Part shown: in pieces, positions 36,159-46,354 of the stretch
Numbering within the stretch: position 1 is the first letter of the stretch
Layout: each line of letters opens with the position of its first letter
From: Anderseniella sp. Alg231-50
GTDB lineage: Bacteria > Pseudomonadota > Alphaproteobacteria > Rhizobiales > Aestuariivirgaceae
Assembly (NCBI RefSeq): GCF_900149695.1
Contig: NZ_LT703003.1
Location: forward strand, 868,001 to 932,000
Length of the DNA stretch: 64,000 nt
Direction of reading: 5' to 3'
The notes under the pieces: model-generated
The model's input: only the letters and a program-made list of their open reading frames with translations
The model's database searches: none
Told to the model about the DNA's origin: nothing
Program-made: the position numbers and the translations under genes

Positions 36159-36788
36159 ATGCCCTTGCAGAACAGAGTCAGGCCGGATGGTGAGATTGTC
36201 TCCTCGCCGGCGCGCGGGATACTGATGGGCAACCGGGGCGGCAAGCTGCATGACCCTGAGACCAGAACCCTGGTGAGGACACAAAGCTCAAGGCAGTGGA
36301 TCACTTGCGTGCTGCAGTTCAAGGCGCGCCAACGCCAGGTGATGGGCAAGGGATATACGGAACTGTTTTTCATGGACGAGGTGACCGCACTGGCCGCCGG
36401 CCACCGGCCGTGCTTTGAATGCCGGCGCAAGGATGCGCTATTGTTTCGCTCGGCGTGGCAATCCTCAAAGACACTTACCGCGCCACCGTCGGCACCCGAC
36501 ATGGACCGGGAATTATCCGCCGAACGCCGGATGAATGGCGGTGCAAAAATCACCTGGACCGGCAGGGCCGGTACTTTGCCGGACGGCGCTATGGTTCGTA
36601 TTGATGACAACATCCTGGCCATTCGTGACCGGAAATTCCTGCCCTGGACGGCGTCCGGATACCGCGCCGGCATACCTCTTGATCTGAATCTCGACGTTGA
36701 GGTTTTGACACCGCCGACAATCGCGCGCATTTTGCACGCGGGTTATCAACCGATCTGGCACCCGAGTATCAGGGACGCCGGAGATTAA
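36159..36788 (+). CDS. Conserved protein of unknown function with a CxxC site
   Basis: A 209-residue protein from the ATG at 36159; the frame is also open upstream inside the regulator gene. It carries GHRPCFECRR near residues 82-91, a possible metal site, and LFFMDEVTALAAGH just before it. The N-terminal SSPARGILMGNRGGKLHD part recurs, as I recall, in alphaproteobacterial proteins of unknown role. No catalytic family is claimed. It starts seven bases after the regulator stop, so they may share a transcript. Confidence 0.65.
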   Translation: MPLQNRVRPDGEIVSSPARGILMGNRGGKLHDPETRTLVRTQSSRQWITCVLQFKARQRQVMGKGYTELFFMDEVTALAAGHRPCFECRRKDALLFRSAWQSSKTLTAPPSAPDMDRELSAERRMNGGAKITWTGRAGTLPDGAMVRIDDNILAIRDRKFLPWTASGYRAGIPLDLNLDVEVLTPPTIARILHAGYQPIWHPSIRDAGD

Positions 36789-36807
36789 TTCTAAGAGGCA
36801 ATCAGAA

Positions 36808-37656
36808 ATGAAGCTTGTACGTTATGGCAGGGCCGGCAAGGAAAAGCCGGGCCTGATCGATGCTGATGGAAAACTGCGTGACCTGTCGGCGCGCATTGAC
36901 GACATCACGCCGGACCAGCTGTCCGACAAGGCGCTGGCCAAACTCGCCAAGATCAATCCGGCCCGCCTGCCGCTGGTCAAGGGCAAACCGCGCTTCGGTC
37001 CACCGCTGAGCGGCATCGGCAACTTCGTCTGTGTCGGCCTGAACTACACCGATCATGCCGAGGAAACCGGCCATCCCATTCCTACCGAGCCGGTCATTTT
37101 CTCCAAGCACACAAGCTGTATTTCCGGCGCCAATGATGATGTGGTGCTGCCCAGGAAATCGGTGAAGACCGACTGGGAAGTGGAGATCGGGTTTGTCATC
37201 GGGACCGAGGCCAAGAGCGTTTCGCAGGCCAAGGCGCTGAGCCATGTGGCCGGGTATTTCGTGTGTAATGACGTGTCCGAGCGCGAGAACCAGATCGAAC
37301 ACGGCGGGCAGTGGGTAAAGGGAAAGTCACACGACACGTACGGCCCGATCGGCCCGTGGCTGGTGACCCGCGACGAAGTTCCAAACCCGCAGAAACTCAA
37401 CCTGTGGTGCGACATAAACGGCGAGCGCATGCAGGACGGCACCACGAAAAACATGATCTTCCCGATCAAGTTCATCGTGTCCTACCTGTCCCAGTTCATG
37501 ACCTTGCAGCCAGGGGACATCGTCATTACCGGTACACCGGCAGGTGTCGGGCTAGGCATGAAACCGCCGGTGTTCGTGAAGCCGGGTGACGTCATGGAGC
37601 TTGGTATTGACGGGCTCGGCTCACAGCGCCAGACGGTTGTACGCGGCAAGGTCTGA
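36808..37656 (+). CDS. Fumarylacetoacetate-hydrolase-family protein
   Basis: A 282-residue FAH-fold enzyme. The family motifs are in order: FVCVGLNYTDHAEE, PVIFSKHTSCISG, DWEVEIGFVIG with the metal-binding Glu residues, GYFVCNDVSERENQ, and GKSHDTYGPIGPW. Family members hydrolyse or isomerise C-C bonds in diketo acids or act as ureidoglycolate lyase-like enzymes. With a FadR-type regulator and a TRAP transporter upstream, catabolism of an aromatic or sugar acid is a fair guess, not proven. Confidence 0.88.
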   Translation: MKLVRYGRAGKEKPGLIDADGKLRDLSARIDDITPDQLSDKALAKLAKINPARLPLVKGKPRFGPPLSGIGNFVCVGLNYTDHAEETGHPIPTEPVIFSKHTSCISGANDDVVLPRKSVKTDWEVEIGFVIGTEAKSVSQAKALSHVAGYFVCNDVSERENQIEHGGQWVKGKSHDTYGPIGPWLVTRDEVPNPQKLNLWCDINGERMQDGTTKNMIFPIKFIVSYLSQFMTLQPGDIVITGTPAGVGLGMKPPVFVKPGDVMELGIDGLGSQRQTVVRGKV

Positions 37657-37681
37657 TGAAAAGCGGGCGGGACGTTTCGGC

Positions 37682-38776
37682 TTATTCCTGAGGCGGACCG
37701 CCCTTGAGCCATTCGTCCCGGCCACTGCCGGTCACCTCGGGCAACCGCGAGACACCGTGTTCCTCCATCCGGTCGATCAGGCCCTGCAGGATGTCCGCGA
37801 CAAGTTGCGGTCCCTGATAGACCAGCGCCGAATACAGCTGCAGCAGCGAAGCACCGGCCCGCAGTTTCTGCCAGGCATCTTCGGCGCTCGCAATGCCGCC
37901 GGCACCTATCAACGCCACTTTGCCTTTGGTCATGGAGTGCATGCGGGCCAGCTGCACCGTCGATAGCCGGAACAGCGGTGTGCCGGACAATCCGCCTGCC
38001 TCGTCCTTGTGCTTCGACTTCAGCGGCGGGCGGGAAATCGTCGTGTTGGATACAATGACCGCATCCACCTTCATCTTCAGGCAAACCGCGGCAATGTCCT
38101 TCAGTTCTTCTTCCACCAGGTCTGGCGCTATTTTAAGCGCCAGCGGCGCCCGGCACCCGTCTTCGTCCGCTGACGCGTCGATGGCATCGCGAACCCTGCC
38201 GATGAGAGTTTCCAGTTCGCCCTTTGACTGCAGCGCGCGCAGGCCCGGCGTATTGGGTGACGAGACATTGACCGTGATGTAACTCGCCAGCTTGTTGAAA
38301 ACAGCCGCGCCCAGCGCGTAGTCGGCAATGCGGTCTTCAGAGTCCTTGTTGGCGCCGAGATTGACGCCGACAATTCCGCCGCGATCGCCGCGATCCGCCA
38401 GGCGCCCGAATACCCGCGGATGACCGTCATTGTTGAATCCCATGCGGTTGATCACGGCCTTGTCTTCGGGCAGGCGGAAAAGGCGCGGTTTTTCATTTCC
38501 CTTTTGCGGGCGCGGGGTCACCGAACCGATTTCCACAAATCCGAAGCCCAGGCGCAACATGTCGTCGGGCACCTCGGCGTTCTTGTCGAAACCGGCGGCA
38601 AGGCCAAGCGGGTTTGGAAAGTCGAGCCCCATGCAATTCACCTGCAGGCGCGGGTCGTCCGGGACGGCACCTGCGGTCAACAGTCCCGAGCTCAGCGTGG
38701 CTATGGTCAGGTCGTGGGCGGTTTCAGGGCTGAAGGCATGCAGGACGGGGCGCGCCAGGGAAAACAGGCGGCTCAT
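37682..38776 (-). CDS. pyrD: Dihydroorotate dehydrogenase (quinone)
   Basis: A 364-residue class 2 enzyme of pyrimidine synthesis, with the N-terminal membrane-associating extension (RLFSLARPVLHAFSPETAHDL). FMN-site segments NPLGLAAGFDKNAEV, GFVEIGSVTPRPQKGN and VNVSSPNTPGLRALQ, plus the catalytic Ser in the latter, are intact. It overlaps the DUF952 gene by four bases, a pairing common in Rhizobiales. Confidence 0.96.
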   Translation of the reverse strand: MSRLFSLARPVLHAFSPETAHDLTIATLSSGLLTAGAVPDDPRLQVNCMGLDFPNPLGLAAGFDKNAEVPDDMLRLGFGFVEIGSVTPRPQKGNEKPRLFRLPEDKAVINRMGFNNDGHPRVFGRLADRGDRGGIVGVNLGANKDSEDRIADYALGAAVFNKLASYITVNVSSPNTPGLRALQSKGELETLIGRVRDAIDASADEDGCRAPLALKIAPDLVEEELKDIAAVCLKMKVDAVIVSNTTISRPPLKSKHKDEAGGLSGTPLFRLSTVQLARMHSMTKGKVALIGAGGIASAEDAWQKLRAGASLLQLYSALVYQGPQLVADILQGLIDRMEEHGVSRLPEVTGSGRDEWLKGGPPQE

Positions 38777-39117
38777 GTCAGGTCATCCGGAAACTCGTGG
38801 GCGCCTGCCTCATTCAGCGGCAATGGCCAGGAACGCACAACCGATGACACCGGCAGTGGCTTGTAGAGGTGCGGAAACAGGGCACCACCCCTTGATGCTT
38901 CCCATTTCAGGCCCGGGTCCAGGCTCGCGGTGTCAACGGCAAGCAGCACCAGATTATCCTGCCCGGCAAAATGCCTGGCTGCCGTTTCGCGCATCTGATC
39001 TTCAGTGGAAAAATGAATAAAGCCATCTCGTTTGTCATCGCGAGAACCGCCATATCGGCCGCATGCGCGTGCGGCATCCCACTCGTCCCTGTCGATTATT
39101 TTGTAGATGACCGTCAT
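38773..39117 (-). CDS. DUF952 family protein
   Basis: A 114-residue protein of the DUF952 family, unknown function. The start is the ATG at 39117, giving MTVIYKIIDRDEW. The FIHFSTEDQMRETAARHF and LLAVDTASLDPGLKWE segments are typical. It is upstream of and overlapping pyrD. Confidence 0.88.
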   Translation of the reverse strand: MTVIYKIIDRDEWDAARACGRYGGSRDDKRDGFIHFSTEDQMRETAARHFAGQDNLVLLAVDTASLDPGLKWEASRGGALFPHLYKPLPVSSVVRSWPLPLNEAGAHEFPDDLT

Positions 39118-39281
39118 GCTGGCAGCGAACCTATTCGCCGGGCAATCGCAAAACAAGAAGACAATTGGCAAGCTTGTGCATTAACTGCTGCAACGCTACA
39201 GTTTCCGCCAATGTCAAAGCAGTCAGGATGCATTTTCGGGGGGAGCAATTGCGACCGGATGCCTTCCTGGGAGAGACGGCC

Positions 39282-39899
39282 TTGTTTTCACATTCGCAGA
39301 TCTGGCAGGCCATCGACCGCCTTGCTGAAGCAAACGGCATGTCGGCGTCCGGACTGGCCAGGGCAGCCGGGCTGGACGCCACCGCCTTCAACAAGTCAAA
39401 ACGCGCAACACCGCACGGCAGAGCGCGATGGCCGACAACCGAAAGCATCGCCAAATGCCTTGCGGCAACCCGCACCGGCCTGAACGAGTTTGCCGGACTG
39501 GTTGACGGCACGCAGCGGGCAGTTCCCTGCATCAGCATGACACGCTCCGGGGCAAGCGACTTGTTCGATGAGGCAGGCAGGCCTGCAGGTGACGGCTGGA
39601 ACCGGACCAACCTGTCCGGTATTGATGATCCGAGCGCCTATGCCCTCAACATCAGCGACGACACCATGAAGCCGGTCTATCGCGACGGTGATACGATCAT
39701 TGTGTCACCGGCAGCATCGGTGCGGCCTGGCGATCGCGTTGTCGTCAAAACACGCGATGGTGAGCTGCTGGCCAGGCGGCTGCTGCGCGACACTGGCGCG
39801 ACAATTGAGCTTGCCTGTTTCAACCCACAGCAGCCCACGCTCGTCATTGCGCGCGATGATATTAAATGGATGGCACGAATCGTCTGGACCAGCCAATAA
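39282..39899 (+). CDS. Helix-turn-helix regulator with S24/LexA-like C-terminal domain
   Basis: A 205-residue repressor-like protein. The TTG at 39282 is the preferred start: GGGAGAGA lies at the right spacing, and the N-terminus LFSHSQIWQAIDRL matches related rhizobial proteins. HTH region about 12-45 (ANGMSASGLARAAGLDATAFNKSKR). The C-terminal S24 fold has ISDDTMKPVYRDGD, where the usual catalytic Ser before Met is Thr128, and ARRLLR where a Lys is usual. Self-cleavage is therefore doubtful. Target genes are unknown. Confidence 0.82.
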   Translation: MFSHSQIWQAIDRLAEANGMSASGLARAAGLDATAFNKSKRATPHGRARWPTTESIAKCLAATRTGLNEFAGLVDGTQRAVPCISMTRSGASDLFDEAGRPAGDGWNRTNLSGIDDPSAYALNISDDTMKPVYRDGDTIIVSPAASVRPGDRVVVKTRDGELLARRLLRDTGATIELACFNPQQPTLVIARDDIKWMARIVWTSQ

Positions 39900-39942
39900 A
39901 CAGATTACAAATCCGCTGATGCCGAGGCTGCGTTAAGACCAC

Positions 39943-40950
39943 ATGGATTCATTGACACAAGTGTTGCTCGGGGCCTCGGTTGCCGAGCTGGTCATTGGCC
40001 GCGCCATCGGGCGCAAGGCTACCTTGTACGGCGCCATGCTGGGAACGCTGCCGGATCTCGATGTTCTCGTACCCTTTGGCGGGGCCATTGAGGACTTCAC
40101 CTATCATCGCGGGTTTTCCCACTCATTGCTTGTTCTCAGCGCCGCTGCGCCGGTGATCGGCTGGGCTCTGCACAAGCTGCACGGCGCGGCCAGTCTCAGG
40201 CTCTGGATAGCGATGGCCTGGCTGGTGCTGATCACCCATCCGCTGCTCGACAGTTTTACCGTCTATGGAACCCAATTGTTCTGGCCGATTACCGAATACC
40301 CAGTGTCGGGATCGTCTACTTTCATCATTGATCCGGCCTATACGCTATGGCTGGCGATAGGGGTAATCGCGGTTCTTGCCTTGAACCGGCAAAACCTGCT
40401 TGGCTACAAGGTGAACGCCATCTGTCTGGCACTGGCGAGCAGCTATCTGGCCTGGACCATGGCGGCCAAGGCCCATGTCACCGACATTGCCGAGCGCTCG
40501 ATGCAAAAGCAGGGGCTCACCCACAATCACCTGCTGTCCACCCCGGCACCGTTCAACACACTGTTGTGGCGCTTCGTGGCCATGCAGGACGATGGTTATT
40601 ATGTGGGGTACTACTCGGTTTTCGACGAGACAAAAGACATCCGGTTCACCCGCTATGAGAGCCGGACCGACCTGCTGCAACCACTGGCCGACAACTGGTA
40701 TGTCAAACGCCTGCAGTGGTTCAGCCACGGTTTCTACCGGGTATCGCAACCCTCACCGTCCGAAGTGATGATCACCGATCTCAGAATGGGCGTGGAAGAC
40801 GCCTATGTGTTCAGCTTCAAGATTGCCGACATTGCCGCAGACGGCAGCCTGAAACCTGCTAATGAGCGGGTGCCGGTCAAGCGCGTTACATCCCGCCTGT
40901 GGCTGTTCTGGGACCGCATCTGGGACAGTTCCGTAAACCTGGCACCATAA
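39943..40950 (+). CDS. Membrane-bound metal-dependent hydrolase (DUF457/YdjM-like)
   Basis: A 335-residue inner-membrane protein with several hydrophobic helices in the N-terminal half. MDSLTQVLLGASVAE, GTLPDLDVL and YHRGFSHSLL are the conserved motifs with the putative metal ligands His and Asp. The C-terminal 150 residues are soluble. Function in the family is not defined. It begins 43 bases after the S24-type repressor stop. Confidence 0.85.
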   Translation: MDSLTQVLLGASVAELVIGRAIGRKATLYGAMLGTLPDLDVLVPFGGAIEDFTYHRGFSHSLLVLSAAAPVIGWALHKLHGAASLRLWIAMAWLVLITHPLLDSFTVYGTQLFWPITEYPVSGSSTFIIDPAYTLWLAIGVIAVLALNRQNLLGYKVNAICLALASSYLAWTMAAKAHVTDIAERSMQKQGLTHNHLLSTPAPFNTLLWRFVAMQDDGYYVGYYSVFDETKDIRFTRYESRTDLLQPLADNWYVKRLQWFSHGFYRVSQPSPSEVMITDLRMGVEDAYVFSFKIADIAADGSLKPANERVPVKRVTSRLWLFWDRIWDSSVNLAP

Positions 40951-40981
40951 AAACCATAGCAGTTATGCACACGAGGTAATT

Positions 40982-42217
40982 GTGTTGCGCGTCGTGATGT
41001 CCTATCCGGCAGCGATGAAAGCACCGACACAACCCCTGGGCATGGCGGAATTCGTCACCATGCTGGCGACGATGGTCTCGATCCTGGCCCTGTCCATTGA
41101 TGCCATGCTGCCGGCGCTGGAGCAGATCGGCAGCGACCTCGGTGTTACGGATGCCAATGATACGCAACTGATCGTGTCGGGCATGTTCCTGGGCTTTGCC
41201 GCCGGTCAGATCGCAGCCGGGCCGCTGTCGGACAGTTTCGGCCGCAAGCCGGTCATCTATGGCGGGTATGTCATTTTCATCGCGGGTTGCATCATGTCGA
41301 TGACGGCGACAGTGTTCGAGGTCATGCTGGCAGGCAGGGTGCTGCAGGGCCTGGGCGCAGCAGCGCCGCGCATTGTCAGCCTGGCCCTGGTGCGTGACGG
41401 CTACGAAGGCCGGGCCATGGCGCGCATCATGTCCATCGTCATGGCGATCTTCATCCTGGTGCCGGCTATCGCGCCGTCCGTCGGCGAGGCGGTTTTGCTG
41501 GTTGCCGACTGGCGGGCGATTTTCGGCCTACTGCTGTTGATGGCGATCATCGCATCGGTCTGGTTCGCGACCCGTCAGCCTGAAACCCTGGCCGTATCGG
41601 AGCGCCGGAAATTTTCGTTGCGAAATATTGCCGGCGGCATTCGGGAGGCCTGCGGGTTCCGTGCCGCGGTAGGTTATACGATCGCATCAGGCATCATATT
41701 CGGCGCTTTTCTCGGCTATCTGAGTTCCGCGCAACAGGTGTTCCAGACCGTCTACGGCACCGGCAAGCTGTTTGCCATCTACTTCGGTGTTGCCGCGCTT
41801 GCCATCGGTGCCGCCAGCATCTTCAACTCTAGCGTCGTGATGCGGCTTGGCATGCGCTTCATGACCTGGCGCGCCCTTTTCGGCGTGACCCTGATGTCAG
41901 CCCTGTTCCTGCCGGTCGTGTGGCAGTTCGACGGGGTGCCGCCACTATGGACATTCATGGTGTGGCTGCTGGCAGCTTTCTTCGCGACCGGCATCCTGTT
42001 CGGCAATTTCAATGCAATGGCGATGGAACCACTGGGCCACATGGCCGGACTGGGTGCTGCCTTTGTAGGGTCGGTCTCGACCTTCATCTCGCTGCCGCTG
42101 GGCTGGGCAATCGGCCACTGGTTCGACAATACGGTGGTGCCGCTGATCGCGGGTTTCGCAATTCTGGGCGCGATATCACTTGTTGTCATGTGGTGGACAG
42201 AGCGCGACATCCCGTGA
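40982..42217 (+). CDS. Bcr/CflA-type MFS drug-efflux transporter
   Basis: A 411-residue 12-helix transporter. Motif A between helices 2 and 3 is AGPLSDSFGRKPVIYGG. LSIDAMLPALEQIGSDLGV near the N-terminus is typical of Bcr/CflA proteins. The GTG at 40982 follows ACGAGG; an ATG 15 bases later is also possible. Substrate unknown. It converges with a FAD oxidoreductase gene. Confidence 0.9.
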   Translation: MLRVVMSYPAAMKAPTQPLGMAEFVTMLATMVSILALSIDAMLPALEQIGSDLGVTDANDTQLIVSGMFLGFAAGQIAAGPLSDSFGRKPVIYGGYVIFIAGCIMSMTATVFEVMLAGRVLQGLGAAAPRIVSLALVRDGYEGRAMARIMSIVMAIFILVPAIAPSVGEAVLLVADWRAIFGLLLLMAIIASVWFATRQPETLAVSERRKFSLRNIAGGIREACGFRAAVGYTIASGIIFGAFLGYLSSAQQVFQTVYGTGKLFAIYFGVAALAIGAASIFNSSVVMRLGMRFMTWRALFGVTLMSALFLPVVWQFDGVPPLWTFMVWLLAAFFATGILFGNFNAMAMEPLGHMAGLGAAFVGSVSTFISLPLGWAIGHWFDNTVVPLIAGFAILGAISLVVMWWTERDIP

Positions 42218-42222
42218 ACGGG

Positions 42223-43416
42223 TTATTTTATGCCCGCTTCAGCATATGGCTCGTTGCGGTGCACCCGGCCGATTTCCATACGTTCCAGGTCAAGAGACTG
42301 ATACCTACCGGTTAGCGCAAGCTCACTCAGCGCACGGCCGACTGCGGGCGCATGCATGATCCCGTGGCCGGAAAAGCCGCATGCCGTGATAATGTTGTCA
42401 TGACCGGGCGAGTATTTCCCGATGATCATGTTTCCGTCCAGCGTGTTCTGGGCGTAATGGCCTGCCCAGCTTCTGAGCAGGCTCAGTTCCTCGAAACTGG
42501 GCACCAGCGACGCCAGCATCGGCCACACGGTTTCCTCAAAGTAGTTGGCGAAGAAGCCGGTATAGATGTCATCGACAAAACCCGGCTCAATATCAAAACT
42601 TGGCCGGCCGCCGGCAAAGCCGGCGCCTTCAGGGCGGAAGAACATGCCGCTTTCATCCTTGACCAGCGGGAGCGGCTCGAGCTCCCGGGAGCATTTCCAG
42701 AAATGCTGCACCCGGCACATGGGCACAACCGGCAGATGGGCCCCGGTCATGGAAGCAAGCGAGGCGACCCATGGGCCTGCCGTGTTGATGAAAAAATCCG
42801 CCTCAACCATTTCACCGGTATCCAGCTGCAGGGAAGTCACAGCGGTGTCGGACGTGTTGATTGCCATAACCCCGGCCTTGCGGTAATCAACACCCAAGTG
42901 GGTGGCGGCACGGCGAAATCCCCACAAACCGGCACTCGGATCGATCCAACCATCGTCGGGCGTATGGCAGCCCAGGACAATATCGCTGCGTTGAATGGAC
43001 GGAAAGCGCCGCCTGATTTCAGGATAGTCGATCAGTTCAGCCTTCGCCCCCAACCCGGACTGAAGTTCCTGATTGCGGCGCAGGGTTTCCTCGCCGTTCG
43101 AAGTAACGACTAACAGGTATCCCTGTTCACGAAAATTGATATCCGGCATATCCGGGATATCAATCATCTGGCGGGCAAACGACTTGTAGAAGTCCAGGCT
43201 GAAACCCGACATTGCAATATTCTCAGGCACGCTGAATTGCTGACGGATGCCGCCTGCGCCCTGCGGCGTGGTGGCATCGGCATAGGTCGGATCCGGTTCA
43301 ATGACAGTGATTGATCCTGCCTGGCCGCTGCGAGCCAGAAAGTAGGCGGTTGCAGATCCCATAATTCCGCCACCGATGATTGCAATTGAGGTTTTCAAAT
43401 TGCCGGACTCCATCAT
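42223..43416 (-). CDS. DAO-family FAD-dependent oxidoreductase
   Basis: A 397-residue amino-acid/amine oxidase-like flavoprotein. The FAD site is SIAIIGGGIMGSATAYFLA near residue 10, and the C-terminal GFSGHGIMHAPAVG is the conserved FAD-binding end. The start is taken at tandem ATGs (43416), since the upstream open part overlaps the M24 peptidase gene. The presumed operon is lysK-M24 peptidase-this gene. The substrate is probably an N-methyl or cyclic amino acid, but this is not shown. Confidence 0.85.
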   Translation of the reverse strand: MMESGNLKTSIAIIGGGIMGSATAYFLARSGQAGSITVIEPDPTYADATTPQGAGGIRQQFSVPENIAMSGFSLDFYKSFARQMIDIPDMPDINFREQGYLLVVTSNGEETLRRNQELQSGLGAKAELIDYPEIRRRFPSIQRSDIVLGCHTPDDGWIDPSAGLWGFRRAATHLGVDYRKAGVMAINTSDTAVTSLQLDTGEMVEADFFINTAGPWVASLASMTGAHLPVVPMCRVQHFWKCSRELEPLPLVKDESGMFFRPEGAGFAGGRPSFDIEPGFVDDIYTGFFANYFEETVWPMLASLVPSFEELSLLRSWAGHYAQNTLDGNMIIGKYSPGHDNIITACGFSGHGIMHAPAVGRALSELALTGRYQSLDLERMEIGRVHRNEPYAEAGIK

Positions 43417-43439
43417 TGCCGGGCGGGCAAACTCAATCC

Positions 43440-44606
43440 CTAACCGATCTTCCACATTTCGCGTGGCGCGCGCGTGGTCAGCAGGCGACAACCGTCTTCG
43501 GTAATGACCACGTTTTCCTCATGCACCAGCATCTTGCCGTCGCCATAGTCCATGCCGGGCTCGATGGTCATCACCATGCCCGGCTCGAGCACGGTCTCGT
43601 CACCGGCCATGTTCGATGGCGGTTCAGTCAACTGCAGACCGAGCCCGTGGCCGAGGCGGCCGACATTGCCGCCTGTCGCTCCGGCATCAGCCATCACCGA
43701 CACCATGGCCGCAGCAAGGTCTGCCGGCGTTGCACCGGGGCATGCAGCGGCTATGCCGGCTTCGGTCGCGCGCCAGACGATATCTTGCGTTTTCCTGGTT
43801 TCGTCGTCGACGTCGCCGCAAGCAAAATTGCGGTCGAAATCGCAGAAATAGCCGTCAAAGGTGGCGCCCAGATCGATGAACATCACATCGCCCGGACTGA
43901 GATTCCGGTCGTTTGGGCCAACGATGATCTGGTCATAGCCACCGGCACCTGCCGTCACTGCCATGAACGGTATGGCGTCAGCGCCTTGCCTGGTCAGTTC
44001 GGCCCGGAACGTGCGGGCGACTTCATGCTCGTTCATGCCGTCAGACAATTGCCCCGGCAGCGCGGCATAAGCATCGCTGCCGATCCGGCAGGCGCGTTCA
44101 ATCTTTGCAATTTCCGCCGGTGACTTGACCATCCGCAACCGCCAGATGAGCGGTGATGCATCAGCAAACTCAATGCCGCTGCAGGCAGCCCGGATGCGGT
44201 CAAAGTCGGCAATCGGCATGCGAATGACACTCTCGCGGCCCATCTCCCAGCCAATGCGGCCGTAGGTGCGCGGGCAGTCGGCCAAAACCTTGGCCATTGC
44301 CGACACGCCATCGTCTTCCGGCTGCGGCGCCGGCCAGGTGCGGATGTCCTTTACCCAGGTTTTGGCGATGCCGGGTTCGCCGATGGTCGGAATAACCGCA
44401 ATTGGTTCACCTGCACGCGGCAGGACAAGAAACCAGGGGCGTGTCGGGCTTTCCCAGAACTGGGTTGCAAACCCGGCAAAATAGCGCCAGTTGGGTGGAG
44501 CGGTGATGACGATCGCATCCAGGCGCCGGACGGTCATTTCCGACTGTGCCCGCGCCATGCGCGCCTCAAACTCTGAAAGTTCAAACCCGCGCGCAGCTGT
44601 CATCAC
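43440..44606 (-). CDS. M24-family metallopeptidase (Xaa-Pro dipeptidase-like)
   Basis: A 388-residue creatinase/aminopeptidase-fold protein. The N-terminal creatinase-like domain is followed by the M24 core with metal ligands visible in [17 protein letters not shown] (two Asp), RLGHGLGLQ (His), MTIEPG (Glu) and VHEENVVIT (Glu). All five ligands are there, so it is likely active. Related enzymes cleave Xaa-Pro bonds or hydrolyse creatine or ectoine. Pairing with a DAO-type oxidase would suit such a small-molecule role. It overlaps the lysK stop by four bases. Confidence 0.88.
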   Translation of the reverse strand: MMTAARGFELSEFEARMARAQSEMTVRRLDAIVITAPPNWRYFAGFATQFWESPTRPWFLVLPRAGEPIAVIPTIGEPGIAKTWVKDIRTWPAPQPEDDGVSAMAKVLADCPRTYGRIGWEMGRESVIRMPIADFDRIRAACSGIEFADASPLIWRLRMVKSPAEIAKIERACRIGSDAYAALPGQLSDGMNEHEVARTFRAELTRQGADAIPFMAVTAGAGGYDQIIVGPNDRNLSPGDVMFIDLGATFDGYFCDFDRNFACGDVDDETRKTQDIVWRATEAGIAAACPGATPADLAAAMVSVMADAGATGGNVGRLGHGLGLQLTEPPSNMAGDETVLEPGMVMTIEPGMDYGDGKMLVHEENVVITEDGCRLLTTRAPREMWKIG

Positions 44607-46264
44607 GCAGCCCCCCTGACCAGGTCACCGGCCAGCGCGCGATCGATCAGGGCGCGGGTTTCATCGACGCCGTAAAGCGCCACAAACGAGCCAAACCGCG
44701 GGCCCTGCTTTTCTCCAAGGAGGATTTCATAGAGCGTGTTGAACCAGGCCAGCGATACGCCGACGGAGCCGTCCTTGTTCTGCTTGGTGTAGGGCTCGCG
44801 GCGGCCGACATCATAGATTGCCGACTGGATGTCCTGCGGCGTCGAGCCTGCCGGCAACTGCGCCAGCGTGTCGGACAAATCACGAAGAGCCGTGGCTTCG
44901 TCGGCAGTGGCCTCGCGGTATTGCTTTGCCGGCCTGACAAAGTCCTCAAAGTAGCGCAGTGCAAAGCCTGCCAGCTGATCCACATGCGGATGCGTCTCCG
45001 GCGTGGTGTCGGGCGAATAGCGCTGGATGAAGGCCCACAGGCCGTCCTTGGTTTCAGCATTGGCCACGGCCGCCAGATTGAGCAGCAATGCAAAGCTGAC
45101 CGGCATGTCGGCCACGGGCGGATTGCCCTCATGGATATGCCAGGCCGGGTTCGACAGCCGGTCCTTCAGTTCCTGGCGCTGGAAGGCGCCAAGAAACTGG
45201 AAATACTCATCGACGGCGCGCGGAATGACATCGAAATACATGCGCTTTGCCGTGCGCGGTTTCTGGAACATGAACATCGACAGGCTCTCGGTCGGCGCAT
45301 AGGTCAGCCATTCGTCGATGGTCAGGCCGTTGCCCTTGGACTTGGAAATCTTCTCACCGTTCTGGTCCAGGAACAGCTCGTAGACATAGTGCTCCGGCGC
45401 ATGACCTCCCAGCGCCCGGCAGATGCCGTCATAGATCGGCGTGTTGGTCTGGTGGTCCTTGCCGTACATTTCAAAATCGACGCCGAGTGCTGCCCACCTG
45501 GCACCGAAGTCCGGCTTCCATTGCAGCTTCACATTGCCGCCGGTGACCGGCAGCGTTACGTCGGTGCCATCCTCGTCGGCAAACGTCACCGTGCCGTCAG
45601 CGGCATTGACGTCCTTCATCGGCACATACAGCACGCGGCCCGATGTGGGCGAGATCGGCAGGAAGCAGGAATAGGTTGCGCGGCGTTCCTCGCCCAGTGT
45701 CGGCAGCATGATGTCCATGATTTTCTGGTAGCGCTCGCAGGCGCGCAGCAGGATGTCGTCAAACTTGCCGGACTTGTAGTATTCGGTCGCGCTGGCGAAC
45801 TCGTACTCGAAGCCGAAAGTGTCGAGGAAGCGGCGCAGCATGGCGTTGTTGTGATGGCCGAAGCTCTCATATTCCCCGAAAGGATCAGGCACCACGGTCA
45901 GCGGGCGGTGCAGGTTTTCCTGCAGCAGTTCCTGGTTGGGCACGTTGTCGGGCACCTTGCGCATGCCGTCCATGTCGTCGGAAAAACACAAAAGCTTTGT
46001 CGGCATGTCCGAGATAAGCTCGAATGCGCGCCGGATCATGGTGGTGCGGGCGACCTCGCCGAAAGTGCCTATGTGCGGCAAACCGGACGGCCCATATCCT
46101 GTCTCAAACAGGATATAGTCGTGACGCGTCTGGCGCTTCTCGATTCGCTTAAGCAGTTTGCGGGCTTCTTCAAACGGCCACGCCTTGCTTTCTAGGGCAG
46201 CGGCACGCAGTGCGGGATCGACAGTTGGCTTTGACGGACTGGACATAGACAATTCAGCATTCAT
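44603..46264 (-). CDS. lysK: Class I lysyl-tRNA synthetase
   Basis: A 553-residue class I LysRS, charging tRNA-Lys. HIGH-like motif PHIG near residues 63-66 and KMSKS-like KISKSKG are present. This archaeal-type form is also normal in alphaproteobacteria, where it replaces the class II enzyme. An ATG 18 bases downstream (MSSPSKP) could also be the start. First of three same-strand genes. Confidence 0.95.
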   Translation of the reverse strand: MNAELSMSSPSKPTVDPALRAAALESKAWPFEEARKLLKRIEKRQTRHDYILFETGYGPSGLPHIGTFGEVARTTMIRRAFELISDMPTKLLCFSDDMDGMRKVPDNVPNQELLQENLHRPLTVVPDPFGEYESFGHHNNAMLRRFLDTFGFEYEFASATEYYKSGKFDDILLRACERYQKIMDIMLPTLGEERRATYSCFLPISPTSGRVLYVPMKDVNAADGTVTFADEDGTDVTLPVTGGNVKLQWKPDFGARWAALGVDFEMYGKDHQTNTPIYDGICRALGGHAPEHYVYELFLDQNGEKISKSKGNGLTIDEWLTYAPTESLSMFMFQKPRTAKRMYFDVIPRAVDEYFQFLGAFQRQELKDRLSNPAWHIHEGNPPVADMPVSFALLLNLAAVANAETKDGLWAFIQRYSPDTTPETHPHVDQLAGFALRYFEDFVRPAKQYREATADEATALRDLSDTLAQLPAGSTPQDIQSAIYDVGRREPYTKQNKDGSVGVSLAWFNTLYEILLGEKQGPRFGSFVALYGVDETRALIDRALAGDLVRGAA

Positions 46265-46354
46265 TTCTTGAAAAAGGTAGGGTCATGACCCTGATGTTGG
46301 GCGAAAAGCTGTGCCACATTGCGATGCGAACATAAAGAGCCGAATCGATATTTG

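Noticed and set aside
44546-46195. 549-codon open frame opposite lysK
   Set aside because: Shadow of the lysK gene; composition unlike a real protein.
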